Source of the DNA: Priapulus caudatus
Lineage: Eukaryota > Priapulida > Priapulimorpha > Priapulimorphida > Priapulidae
NCBI RefSeq assembly: GCF_000485595.1
Contig: NW_014577420.1
Location: 151,961-195,899 of the forward strand
Length of the DNA: 43,939 bases
Reading direction: 5' to 3'
Shown here: positions 33,700-43,203 of the stretch, in pieces
Layout of the letters: every line of letters begins with the position of its first letter
Position numbering within the stretch: the first letter of the stretch is position 1
Notes under the pieces: generated by a model
The model's input: only the letters and a program-made list of their open reading frames with translations
Database searches by the model: none
What the model was told of the DNA's origin: nothing
Program-made: the position numbers and the translations under genes

Positions 33700-35250
33700 G
33701 TGATTACCAACTACCAGATGCACCCAATATCCCCCCCTCCCCATTTATCATGCCTCAAGCATGGATCATCATGCATTCATTGTGCACATGAATTTCGCAC
33801 ATTGTTGCAGAATAAGCGCACTAATTTCACACATTGATTTCGTGCATTGATTTCGGAATTGATTTCGCACATTAATTTTGCGGCCGAATCGGGGCGAAGG
33901 GGGGTGGGGGTGGCTTGATGCACCGCTGCGATCACAATGATATTTTTTAGAAAATTCGCACGTACGCGTGTGAGAATTCCAGCGGTTCGTAAACTGTGAG
34001 AATTTTGTCGTGATGGGATGTTTTTGTCGTTCTATGCCTCCCTTCCACCTCCACTGCTGCCACCACCACCACCACAATCTCTTTCTCTCCCTCTCTCTCT
34101 CCTTCTCCCTCTGCCTCTATGTCACTCCCTCCACATCTTCCCCCTCCCTCTCTACCTTCCTCCCTCTTTCTTTAGAGCTTCGGGGGCAGAGAAGCCCCAG
34201 CACCCTTACATGTAAACTCATGGGGCTGTTCAGCAGTTGATCAATCAGCAGCGCATTCATGCATCCTTGCTGAAAATACGTCGAATATCATACCCCCCCC
34301 CCCCTTCCGTGGACACCATGGCTAGGTATTGCATCAGGTATCATCGCTGCTGCATCGATTCAGTTTAACATCTGCGTCGTGAGAGCACACAGCTATACAC
34401 AGCTGCCTGTGAGTGACGTTCTCTCTCGTCTTCTTCTCCTCTTACCACGAGACCCAACCACGCTACACACGTGAAATAATAGACATTTTTCTATACTGAT
34501 GTACTGATGTGCTTATGTATAACCAGGAGTAGATAATAGGGAACCTAATCCCTATTATCTACTCCTGATATAAGTGAGTTTATCATCAGTTGAGGTTTTT
34601 TAGGTCCATTGAGTTTTTTTACTAATTCTAGCTTGGCAAGAATGAGTACTGTCTTGGCAAGAGGGCATATATAACTTGTGCAACGTGGGAATGTGTTTGA
34701 AGTCTAGATTATGCTTGTTAATATATGGCCCTGTGTCTAGTGACCTTATCTGTCATATTTAGAAGATCAATAAAGCTTATACGCATGCTTTTGCTGAACA
34801 TTGAATGGATGCAGTGAATGTGCATGATCACTACACCTTTCATTTTTCGGCTCAGTGAGTACGGGTGCGGTTGCTAAGGCGTTTACCTGTGCAGGGAAGA
34901 GGTGTGTGTGTGTCTATTACCAGACACATCTGTCTAATGGGGGAAGCACACCTGTGGAACTGCACCTATCTGTGTTATTAATGACTAATCTTGTCTAATG
35001 GGAACACGCCTTATACTTATAGACGTGATGTATGGGCGATGGTGATAGAGCCCGTGCCTGTCATAGCGGCTGGATGCATGAATGCAATTGGCGATAATTG
35101 CATGCATCTTGTTGACAAAGCTTTGGAGCATTTCGTTTGATGTGGCTAGAAATCATTGCTTACGCAAAAATGCATACATTGTGGTCCTTGGTTAATTTGT
35201 TATGTGCTTGTTAATGTTGATACAAAAATCAATTTGCATTCTCTTTGCAG
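33700..35250. other. No exon identified upstream of the reductase gene
   Basis: A CT-rich tract (34080-34175), a small hairpin (34522-34569) and C/G homopolymers are present. The noncoding first exon of the reductase gene must lie somewhere to the left of 35250 but was not found. Confidence 0.45.
34522..34569. repeat. Short hairpin e (18-bp arms)
   Basis: Arms CAGGAGTAGATAATAGGG and the exact complement lie around a ~10-nt loop; the outer bases ac/at extend it. Confidence 0.9.
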
Positions 35251-35335
35251 ATTTGGATACGACAACGCAGTCATGAATGCTCTTCATAGCATTTTTGTGA
35301 TCCTGGTGCTAAGTTCCCATGGAATCTATGGCCAG
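35251..35335 (+). CDS. FRRS1: FRRS1-like exon with start codon and signal peptide
   Basis: The acceptor ctctttgcag ends at 35250 and the donor is gtaagaac at 35336. ATG 35273 opens 21 codons: MNALHSIFVILVLSSHG then IYGQ, a hydrophobic signal peptide with probable cleavage near the exon end. The exon ends in phase 0. The acceptor shows that a further 5' untranslated exon exists upstream. Confidence 0.8.
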
Positions 35336-38300
35336 GTAAGAACATCTGATCGTTATTTATACTGGTTTAGTGTAATGTTATACCGTCTGAAAGACGAATT
35401 CTACAAGATGTCATGCTTGACAGAAAATCTAAAGTAGGCAACGCCCCTGCACGTTCTGATTTCTCAATCAGTAATCTCATATTTTACCTATCGCTATTTC
35501 CGTGTCTTTGTTAGTTTTGCGCGTTAGTTTACCGAATATTTATTGCTGCTCCAGTGCTGACTCATTGGTAGAATTTACGTATATAACCTCTCTCTGTTGA
35601 GATTCATCTCGGTGGCTTTTTTCTCCCCACCACATCTCGGACCCACGTCCTCTGTTCATCACAGCTGCGTGCATTTTAAATTTGTCTCGTCAGATGCCTG
35701 CCAACCCACACCCACCCGCACTCCCCATATGTATGCCACCATAGGCACTTTAGACAGTCAGTAAAAACTGAAAATAATATGAACGCACATTCACAAATAG
35801 GCCTTACTACCGTACCTCTCTGTTACAGTTTCACTGTTGCGTCACTGTATATCAACTTTCCTTCATAAAAATCTATGTAAAAACTAACGCCGAACGCTCC
35901 CGCACTCGCCGCTGCGAGTATGCTGTGTCACCATGAGAATATATATATAAAGCTTTATATTATATTCTCATGGTGACACAGCATACTCGCAGCGGCGAGT
36001 GTGGGAGCGTTCGGCGTTAGTTTTTAGCTCATCTGACATAGTCAGATGCAGCTTGTAGAATCGCATGAGCGTGCGTCCGGCCGTGCGTCCGTCCGTCCGT
36101 CCGTCCGTGCGTCAACAGTTGGGCACAAATCTTAACCGCTCGACGTACGGTCACAATATTCGGCACATCGGGGGGGATCGTCAAAACGAGTTGGGATGTC
36201 GAAGCTGGGGGTCAAAGGTCAAAGGTCAAGAAGTGTAAAGAAGGGGGGAACATTCCCTCCTTTACTTAATGGTTATTAGGGAGGAAAGTGCCGAATTGCG
36301 GCACAATATCTAAACGGCTCGACCTAGGTCGTGATAGTCGGTGTATAGCATCATGGTAGGAAAAAACCGATCACCTGTGCGAAATTAGGAGCGTCAAGGA
36401 TCAATGGGGCACAGGGCAGATTTTTTAGACATTTCTGGAGGACATTTGGTCTGACTTTGGAGCGATTGAAAACGTTTTTTGTTTCAGCGGCTGACTTAGC
36501 ATTTTTATGGCCTTTATTTGAAAGGACATTGAAATGTACTTTTTCTGCTGTACATGCGAAGAGTAATGTCTGATTAACCTTTTGACCCTCATGAGGGGGT
36601 TTAAACATTGGATTTGTTTTACTGCTTAGAAAGAATTATGACTGCCGGCCCAGGTTTGCAGTTAGAATCTATACATGCCTGTGATGTATGAGGCTACCAA
36701 TGCTCACAGCTGAAATTTCAAATGTAATTTGGTTGAGAAGGTTTATGCCTCTCTTAAATTGTATAATTTCTATGTCATTCTGTACTGTCAGTGCTGTTAC
36801 ATGTAACTTATGCACTGCCGTGCATGTTGGTGGTGATAGTACTGTGTAGTTTTTTGCTGCGTTAATTAGTTACAGGTGGAGCTCTCGTATTTCGGCCTGT
36901 AGGCTTGCGTAGGTAAATGGATGAGTGCTTACCTATCTGTCTATGCAAAATATGTTGTTGGGTATACGTACAGACTGGGATCATGGGATGTTCTATCTTT
37001 AATCTTTAAGACACTTAAAAACGTATGCGCCAATTCTCGTGGCACTTTCATAACGATTCCCAACGACACATTCCTGTGAGAGGTTCCTGATACCATCCCC
37101 TGTGCCTTCCACTGTTTTTGGCGCGTATGTCAACACATTTGGGGACTAACAGGGTTTACTAGAATTCCCACCACTCCACACAGCAGTCACCGCCAGTAGA
37201 CTTTAGTGATTGAGCGCTGTCGCGTCCGCGGCACTTGTTTTAGAAGTGCTTGTTGTATGCCACACCTTCACGTGTTGTCGCGTTTTTTGTCTCGTCAATT
37301 ATTAGCTCATCTGACGAAAGTTCGGATGCAGCTGTAGTTATAGAATCGCCATTGATTGGTCCGTCGCCGTCCGTGCATCCGTCAACCAGTTTGGGCACGA
37401 CACATCTATAAACGGCTCGACGTACGGATTAGAATAGGTTGGGACGCTGGGGGGGTGGGGGTAATTCGAAACCCACGTTTGGGATGTCGAAGCTTGGCGG
37501 TCAAAGGGTCAAAGTCCAAGAGGTGTAACAAGAAGGGAACATTCCCTTCTCTAAACTCAGGCTATCAGGGAGGAACGATGCAAATTGCGGGCACAAATCT
37601 AAAACGCTCATCGACCCTAGGCTCGTCATAGTTTGGGTGTTATGTCACATGGTAGGAAAAAAAGCCAATCCCAACTGTTGCCGAAATTGGCGGTCACAGG
37701 TCAAAAGCGCTCACATGCGGAGCCACGGCAGCAATTTTAGGACAGTTTTCTCGAGGACATGTTGTCTCTGACGGTAAGCGATCTTGAATAACTTTTTTGT
37801 TTCAGCCTGGATCTTAGCATCTCTTTATGGCTTATTGAAAGGACTATAGAAATGTTACTTTACTGCTGATATCCGAAGAGTAAGTGTGTTCGTATAACTT
37901 TTGACCTTCAACGAGGGGGTTAAGACGGTTTAGTTCCCATTTCGTTCATTTTCCACTTTTCGTGTGTGAATGTGAGGCCTACAGTTTGGCCACAGTTTAA
38001 TTGCAAAGCAAATGTTTTGGTTGAACAAGGGTTACGCCTCCTTATTAATCATATTTATTTCTAAAGCAGTCTGTCTATAGCACACTGAAGGCTGCAATGC
38101 AGTGAATGCTCGCGTGGCCCGTAGGCGCAAAAAACATGGGGCCGCCATGGCTGGCACGCTTCTAATTCATAACTTGTTGTCTACCAACCTGCAACTGCAC
38201 ATGTGTCTGCATATGCCATTTAGAGATTAGCGCTGGGTGCCCGAACAGTGTAGCTGATATATTTGATTCAATTCGGCTACGAATAGTCAACAAGAATAGA

Positions 38301-41300
38301 AGGACTTATGTTATAAGACGTTCTTGCGCTATTGCCACAAATTAATTTGATTAGCAGCACAAACCAGCACACCAGATGAGCTCCTGTTCGCACTGCGGCA
38401 CTATGTTATTATCTATTATGTATCATGATTCATATTATTTATTATTAATTAGTAATCAGAGTAGTAGTAGTATGCGCGTCAGTCGGGTAGAGCGGTCACT
38501 GCGTAGTGGGTAAGTGGTCATGGTACCGGTAGTAGTCTGTATCATAGTTGCAGCCCTCTTAGTAGTACGTAGAGTGGTAGTACTTAGTAGTTCAGGTGCG
38601 TTCATTCAGCCGCCAGTTAGTACGCAGCCAGCAGCAATAGGCAGTAGCAGTAGCAGCTAATAGCAGCAGCAGCTAGCAGCGAGTAGCAGCAACTAGCCAG
38701 CAGCCAGCAGCATGCTTTATTTATTAATTTTATCGCCCGCATCTTTACACGCGCGTATCTCGCTGCCTCGCTTGCAGGAGATAGGACTTTGCAGAGAGTG
38801 CGCAAAACGTCGCCGCGGGTTGTTTTCTCGCGCCGGAGAGGAGTGCAACTCCGAGTCGGTCGCTGCACGTAGCTGCTGAACGTTCAAGAACAACACACGA
38901 ACGTCTCGTTCGAGCATGAGCGGCATCGTCGACTCGCCGCTAACCTTCCAGCCTACGTCGCCGTTCGGTTCTCGGACCGACACGAGTATGGTCGAGTGCC
39001 GGCGCCACCCTGCGCGGCCGCGAATCGCGTTGCTCATGGACTTTGTGCCATTTGTAGGGATGAAATCTTCGCCGGAGTTTGCCAGAAATGCGGGGGGTCA
39101 AACCTGTGTATAATGTGTTCGTTCAGGGGAAGTGCACGCGTTCTTTTATAGTGGGTGTCCGTTCTTTGTGGGGGCGGTTTCATTGCCGAGGTTGCCATTC
39201 GATGGAAAGCCGAAAGTCGTCCTTTATATTATCAGGGTGTCTTACCGTGTCTTGTTCACATAGGCATAATCTGGTGTTAGCTCTAAGCCTGCGCACAAGT
39301 TGACTGTGTGTGGACTTGGGGAGTGACTTCAGAGTGACTACCCCTCATTATTTCTTGTTTTAAATTGTCTAGCTTCGCAAAATAGGGCTGATACATCTCA
39401 GCTCCGAAATATAGACTAATCTAGGCTTCCAAAATCAGGGATAACTAGCTCTCCCAAATAGGCCGACTGAATCTCAGCTTCCAAAATAGGGGCTGTGACA
39501 CTAGCCTTCCAAAATAGAGGGCTGACTCTAGCCTTCCAAGCAATAGCGACTGAACTCTAGCTTCCAAAATTTTGGGGCTGACTCTAGCTTCCAAAATAGG
39601 CGACTGAATCACGCTTCAAATTAGAGACGCCAATTCTAGCTTCCAAATTTTAAATAGGGACTGAGACTCTAGGTTCCAAAATAGGGACTGAATCTAGCTT
39701 CCAAAATAGGGACTGAATCTAGCTTCCAAAATAGGGATGAATCTAGCTTCCAAATAGGTAGGCTACCTAGCTTCCAAAATAGGTGGCTGACTCTTAGGCT
39801 TCAAAAATAGGACTGAAATCTAGCTTCGCAAAATCGGGCGCTGACTCTAGCTTCCAAAATTGGGACTGATCTGTTCCTAAAATGAATCTAGCTTCCAACA
39901 ATAGAGGCGACTATCTATGGCTTCCGAAATATAGGGACTGAATCGTAGTTCCAAGAATAGGGACTGATCTTAGCTTCCAAAAATAGGCGAACTGAATCTA
40001 AGCTTTCAAATCGAGCTGAATCAGGCTCAAAGGGCTGACTCTTAGCTTCCAGAATAGGCACTGAATCTAGCTTCCAAAATTTGCGGGGCTGGACTCTAGC
40101 TTCCAAAATAGGGACTGAATCTAGCTTCCAAAATAGAGACTGATTCTAGCTTCCAAAATTTTAAATAGGGACTGACTCTAGGTTCCAAAATAGGGACTGA
40201 CTCTAGCTTCCAAAATAGGGACTGAATCTAGCTTCCAAAATAGGGACTGAATCTAGCTTCCAAAAATAGGGGCTGACACTAGCTTCCAAAATAGGGGCTG
40301 ACTCTAGCTTCCAAAATAGGGACTGAATCTAGACTTCCAAACATCGCGCGCGGGCTGACTCTAGCTTCCAAAATTGCGGATGGTCTCTAGCTTCCAAAAT
40401 AGTAGACCGAAGCTCTAGTTCACAAGTTAGGGGACTGAATCGGAGGTTCCAAAATAGGGACTGACTCTAGCTTCCAAAATAGGACTGAAATCTAGCTTCA
40501 TCAAAATAGGGACTGAATCGTAGCTTCCAAAATAGGGGCTGACTCTAGCTTCCAAAATAGGGACTGAATCTAGCTTCCAAAATAGGGACTGACTCTAGCT
40601 TCCAAAATAGGGACTGAATCTAGCTTCCAAAATAGGGGCTGACTCTAGCTTCCAAAACAGGGACTGACTCTTAACTTCCTGGACTTCCAGCCTGCCCAAT
40701 AACCATCGATACCATCGCGTAGACTGTACATCAGTCACTTGTGTGAGCGCCGATGCTGTGTGTCTGCTCGCTCGTTGACGCAGCTGTGTCGGTGATAGAC
40801 TCAGTAGCAATGCAACTATAGCGTCCGTGTTATGACAACTGGTTGCTAATGTGAAATATTTGTATGCTTTCATTATTGATCATTTCTGCGATATATGGTT
40901 AACACGCTATGTTTCGTAGCTGTAACTTGGGTTAATTGAGTTCGTTAAAACGTGTTGAGGTGTGCGTGTGTTTACGTTTCAGGGAAATGACTCTGTGATA
41001 GAATGTGTGCACAACATTGACACAGGAACGGTTGACATTTACATGTCCTACAACGCGGCTACTGGCAAGAGCAACAGCCGACTTGCCAGGGTGAGCTATT
41101 CCCTGATAATTACTGATTAACTGTTATTTTATTAATTATGTAAATATTACAGGTGTTTATTGAATAAATTAGAATAAATTTAGTGCCGTCGTGATTGCCT
41201 GCTGCGTTTGCAGGGGACGGAGTCTCGTAGTGGGAATACAATGTACTCATTTTTTCTGTGATTCATGTATGGAATAGTGGAATGGTGTGGTGGAATGGTA

Positions 41301-43203
41301 TCATGTTCTTTTGAAATCACTAAGATTTCGATGTTTTAAATCTTTTATGTTTAATGTTATTAAATGTTTTAAATCTTAATTTTTAGCTCAGCTGACGAAG
41401 TCAGATGCAGCTTGTAGAATCGCATGGTTGTCCGTTCATGCGTTCGTGCGTCCGTGCGTTCGTCCGTCCGTCAACAGTTGGGCACAAATCTTAACCGCTC
41501 GACGTATGGTCTTGATATTCGGGACGTCGGGGTGGATCGTGAAAAGGACTCGCAATGTCAAATTTGGGGGTTAAGGGTCAAAGGTCAAGATGTAGCAATG
41601 GACCTACGCTCGATGTAGCTCGACCTACGATCTTAATATTCGATGTATAGTGTGATGGGGAGGAAACCCATCACAAGCGCAAAATTGGAGGTCACAGGTC
41701 AAAGGGCAGTGGGGGAAAGGTCAGATATCAGACATTTTCTGAGGACATGGTCTAACGGACCGAGTGCAAAACTTTTTTGTTTCAGCACTGACCTACCATT
41801 TTTATCACTTTATTGAAAGGACGATGAAATCTACTTTCCGCTGACGTGCGAAGTGTCTGATAACCTTTTGATTCGGTTGCCAGTGAGTTTATCAGAAGAA
41901 TACCCGGCTACAGTACACGTCAGTTGAGCGCTGTCGCTCTGCGGCACTTGATTGATAAAAAGGGGGCAATCAAAGCAAGTTCTCAGCTAGACTTATGACT
42001 GGCTCGGTATGAAAGAAAATGTTGACATACTTTGCATATATTCATAATTGCAATCTCAAAATTGGGCATTCAAAACATGGTCAAGGTCATGAACATGGTC
42101 AATAATTAATAATTGTTTCAAGTGCTACTTACCTGAAACTACTTAAAGAAATAGGGCATACATAGAAATTTAATTATCATTATATATAATTTTTCATTGT
42201 AAAAAGGAAGTACTGTATAAGCTGTATATTTTGCGGTGGTTTAATTTTCGCGAATTTTTTCCCCAACGTGATAATAACAACACTCGAATAATTCATACCG
42301 AATAATACCGAATAAATGCGTAATTCACCGACCGCGAAATTAACAACTCACGAAATTATCAGTCAAGTCTGAATTCGCGAAAATATCTGTATGCGAAAAA
42401 TATGGCGTATACAGTAATATAATCTAAACTGTGAAATAGTTATGTTGAGTGAATAATAGCTATCGTGCGTGAATTGATCAGGAACAAGTTTGGATAGCAA
42501 ATGACAGATAGGAAAATAATGCAGGTGAAAGTAGGAATCCGGACTAGCAAGTGAAAAAGAGACACAATAATTTTTATTGTGTTATGTCAACACTGTATAT
42601 AGCAACGATTCTATAATTATACTAAAAATACCGAATGCTTCATTTTACAGCCAAAAGATGGCGTCATACTGCAGAGTTCGTCGTACAATGGCGGAATTAT
42701 CCGCTGCAGGTTCCTCAGAGCCAAGTCTGTCTCTGGCAACAACCTCGTCTTTGATCTCAACCACCCCTGGCATCTACTGATGGCTAACGGAGAGGCATAT
42801 ACAGGTACGGCGCGCAGATACCTGACTAGAGTATTATATTATGCGGTCGTTTAATTTACCTCTCTGTCTGCGCGAGATAATCAGGCTCCCTCCCGCTGAT
42901 ATTGTCACTAGGCTGGTCAAGCTAGACCAGTCTGTGGGTGTTTTACGCGTGCGCACAATCCAAAACAACGACGATGTTATGCTACTTCGTTGCCAAACAT
43001 CGTCTCTAGAATGTCCCTGTCGCCATAACGATATCACACCTCTAACTTGCATCTCCTTCTCTCTCTCTCTCTCTCTGCAGGCGGTCTGCACATGCATTCA
43101 CTCGCGCCACCTCCGACCAGCTCCAAGGAGAAGGTGAATCTACTTGCGACGGACATCGGCGGAGGAGGACAGGACAACACGGCTGCCCTGCGCAAGGCCC
43201 ACG
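35273..43203 (+). CDS. FRRS1: Ferric-chelate reductase 1-like: signal peptide, DOMON, start of cytochrome b561 (3' partial)
   Basis: Proteins of this family are membrane oxidoreductases: an extracellular DOMON domain is followed by a cytochrome b561 membrane domain that moves electrons to ferric iron. Visible exons are 35251-35335 (ATG 35273), a scrambled one at 38778-38990, 40983-41090, 42651-42804 and 43081-43203. Except for the scrambled exon, all are open, GT-AG flanked and phase-compatible. Signatures are a signal peptide, GNDSVIECVHN in the DOMON core, GGIIRCRF and NHPWHLLMANGEAYTGG, the characteristic end of the FRRS1 DOMON module. The frame then runs through TSSKEKVNLL to LRKAHG, where b561 helix 1 normally begins. 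No reeler domain is seen, unlike vertebrate FRRS1. The rest of the b561 domain lies beyond the window. The upstream noncoding exon and promoter were not found. Confidence 0.87.
35878..36026. repeat. Hairpin with 66-bp near-perfect arms
   Basis: Arms 35878-35943 and 35961-36026 are complementary with one mismatch around a 17-nt AT loop. Outer bases are TAAAAACTAACGCCGAACGC. The right arm overlaps the TTA that opens dispersed-element copy 2. It lies in the first visible intron of the reductase gene. Confidence 0.95.
36024..37237 (+). mobile_element. Dispersed AGCTCATCTGA element, copy 2 (reductase intron)
   Basis: Starts TTAGCTCATCTGACATAGTC directly against the long hairpin and ends TGAGCGCTGTCGCGTCCGCGGCACTTG. 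Blocks are in the same order as copy 1: cgtccgtcaacagttgggca, ggtcaaaggtcaag, gtttcagcggctgac, gaaaggacattgaaatg, ccttttgaccctcatgag. Confidence 0.85.
37302..38402 (+). mobile_element. Dispersed AGCTCATCTGA element, copy 3 (noisy)
   Basis: Same block order as copy 2, 65 bp after it, but riddled with single-base insertions (for example cgtcaaccagtttgggcacgacacat against cgtcaacagttgggcacaaat). Ends at CAGATGAGC...CACTGCGGCACT. The noise is of the kind left by uncorrected long reads. Confidence 0.8.
38778..38990 (+). CDS. FRRS1: FRRS1-like DOMON exon, frame-scrambled
   Basis: Expected exon for the Cys-rich lead-in and first half of DOMON, readable only in pieces. GCFLAPE is in one frame at ~38818-38838; ECNSES in another at 38841-38858, continuing to a stop at 38877; TFKNNT at 38880-38897; NVSFE in a third frame at 38900-38914; MSGIVDS at 38916-38936; then LPAYVAV and FSDRHE in the third frame from 38945 to 38986. 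ATG 38988-38990 then abuts gtcgagt, one extra base away from a perfect gtgagt donor. These pieces follow the order of the DOMON family (Cys cluster, F-E-M-S-G, YVAVGFSD, MG) and join the next exon at G-N-D-S. Single-base insertions explain all the shifts. This is either sequence error or a decaying exon; error is favoured because neighbouring repeats show the same noise. Confidence 0.62.
39366..40672. repeat. 25-bp satellite, ~50 units, in the reductase intron
   Basis: The unit is ctagcttccaaaataggg actgaat. The right part (40440-40660) is regular with alternating gaat/gact and gact/ggct variants. The left part (39370-40040) is peppered with single-base insertions and deletions. It is flanked 0.3 kb to the right by a clean DOMON exon. 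Confidence 0.95.
40983..41090 (+). CDS. FRRS1: FRRS1-like DOMON core exon
   Basis: The 108-nt exon has phase 0 at both ends, acceptor tttacgtttcag and donor gtgagc. It reads GNDSVIECVHNIDTGTVDIY then MSYNAATGKSNSRLAR. The V-I-E-C motif followed by a variable loop is the hallmark of the second half of the FRRS1-type DOMON domain. It is clean and open, in contrast to the preceding exon. Confidence 0.87.
41383..41950 (+). mobile_element. Dispersed AGCTCATCTGA element, copy 4 (short, reductase intron)
   Basis: Starts TTAGCTCAGCTGACGAAGTC and ends GTTGAGCGCTGTCGCTCTGCGGCACTTG. It is internally deleted between tgataaccttttga and the 3' end. It is closest to copy 1 through gggcagtgggggaaaggtca and is free of the indel noise seen in copy 3. 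Confidence 0.85.
42211..42416. mobile_element. 206-bp mariner-like MITE
   Basis: Ends TACTGTATAAGC and complement TACTGTATACGC; inner blocks ttttcgcgaatt and aattcgcgaaaat are inverted. TA at both edges fits a Tc1/mariner-type target. It lies in the intron before reductase exon 42651-42804. Confidence 0.7.
42651..42804 (+). CDS. FRRS1: FRRS1-like exon, C-terminal DOMON strands
   Basis: The acceptor cattttacag and donor g|gtacgg bound 51 codons plus one base. It encodes PKDGVILQSSSYNGGIIRCR, then FLRAKSVSGNNLVFDLNHPW and HLLMANGEAYT. GGIIRCRF and W-H-L-L-M-A-N-G-E-A are conserved in FRRS1 proteins immediately before the linker to the membrane domain. Confidence 0.88.
43081..43203 (+). CDS. 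FRRS1: FRRS1-like linker exon entering the b561 domain
   Basis: After a CT-rich tract and ctctctgcag, the exon reads GGLHMHSLAPPPTSSKEKVN, then LLATDIGGGGQDNTAALRKA and H, ending with a split Gly codon at donor gtacgt. The K-A-H-G ending matches the family motif at the start of the first b561 helix. The next exon was not found before the window ends at 43939. Confidence 0.85.

Noticed and set aside
33299-33837. Cys/Val/Arg- and His/Thr-rich open frames
   Set aside because: Translations of (TGCG)n arrays.
38717-39037. 106-codon minus-strand open frame
   Set aside because: Antisense to the frame-scrambled DOMON exon; the plus-strand fragments match the expected domain order.
39366-40672. CRISPR-like array
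   Set aside because: Units are head-to-tail without unique spacers, in a eukaryotic intron; ordinary satellite.
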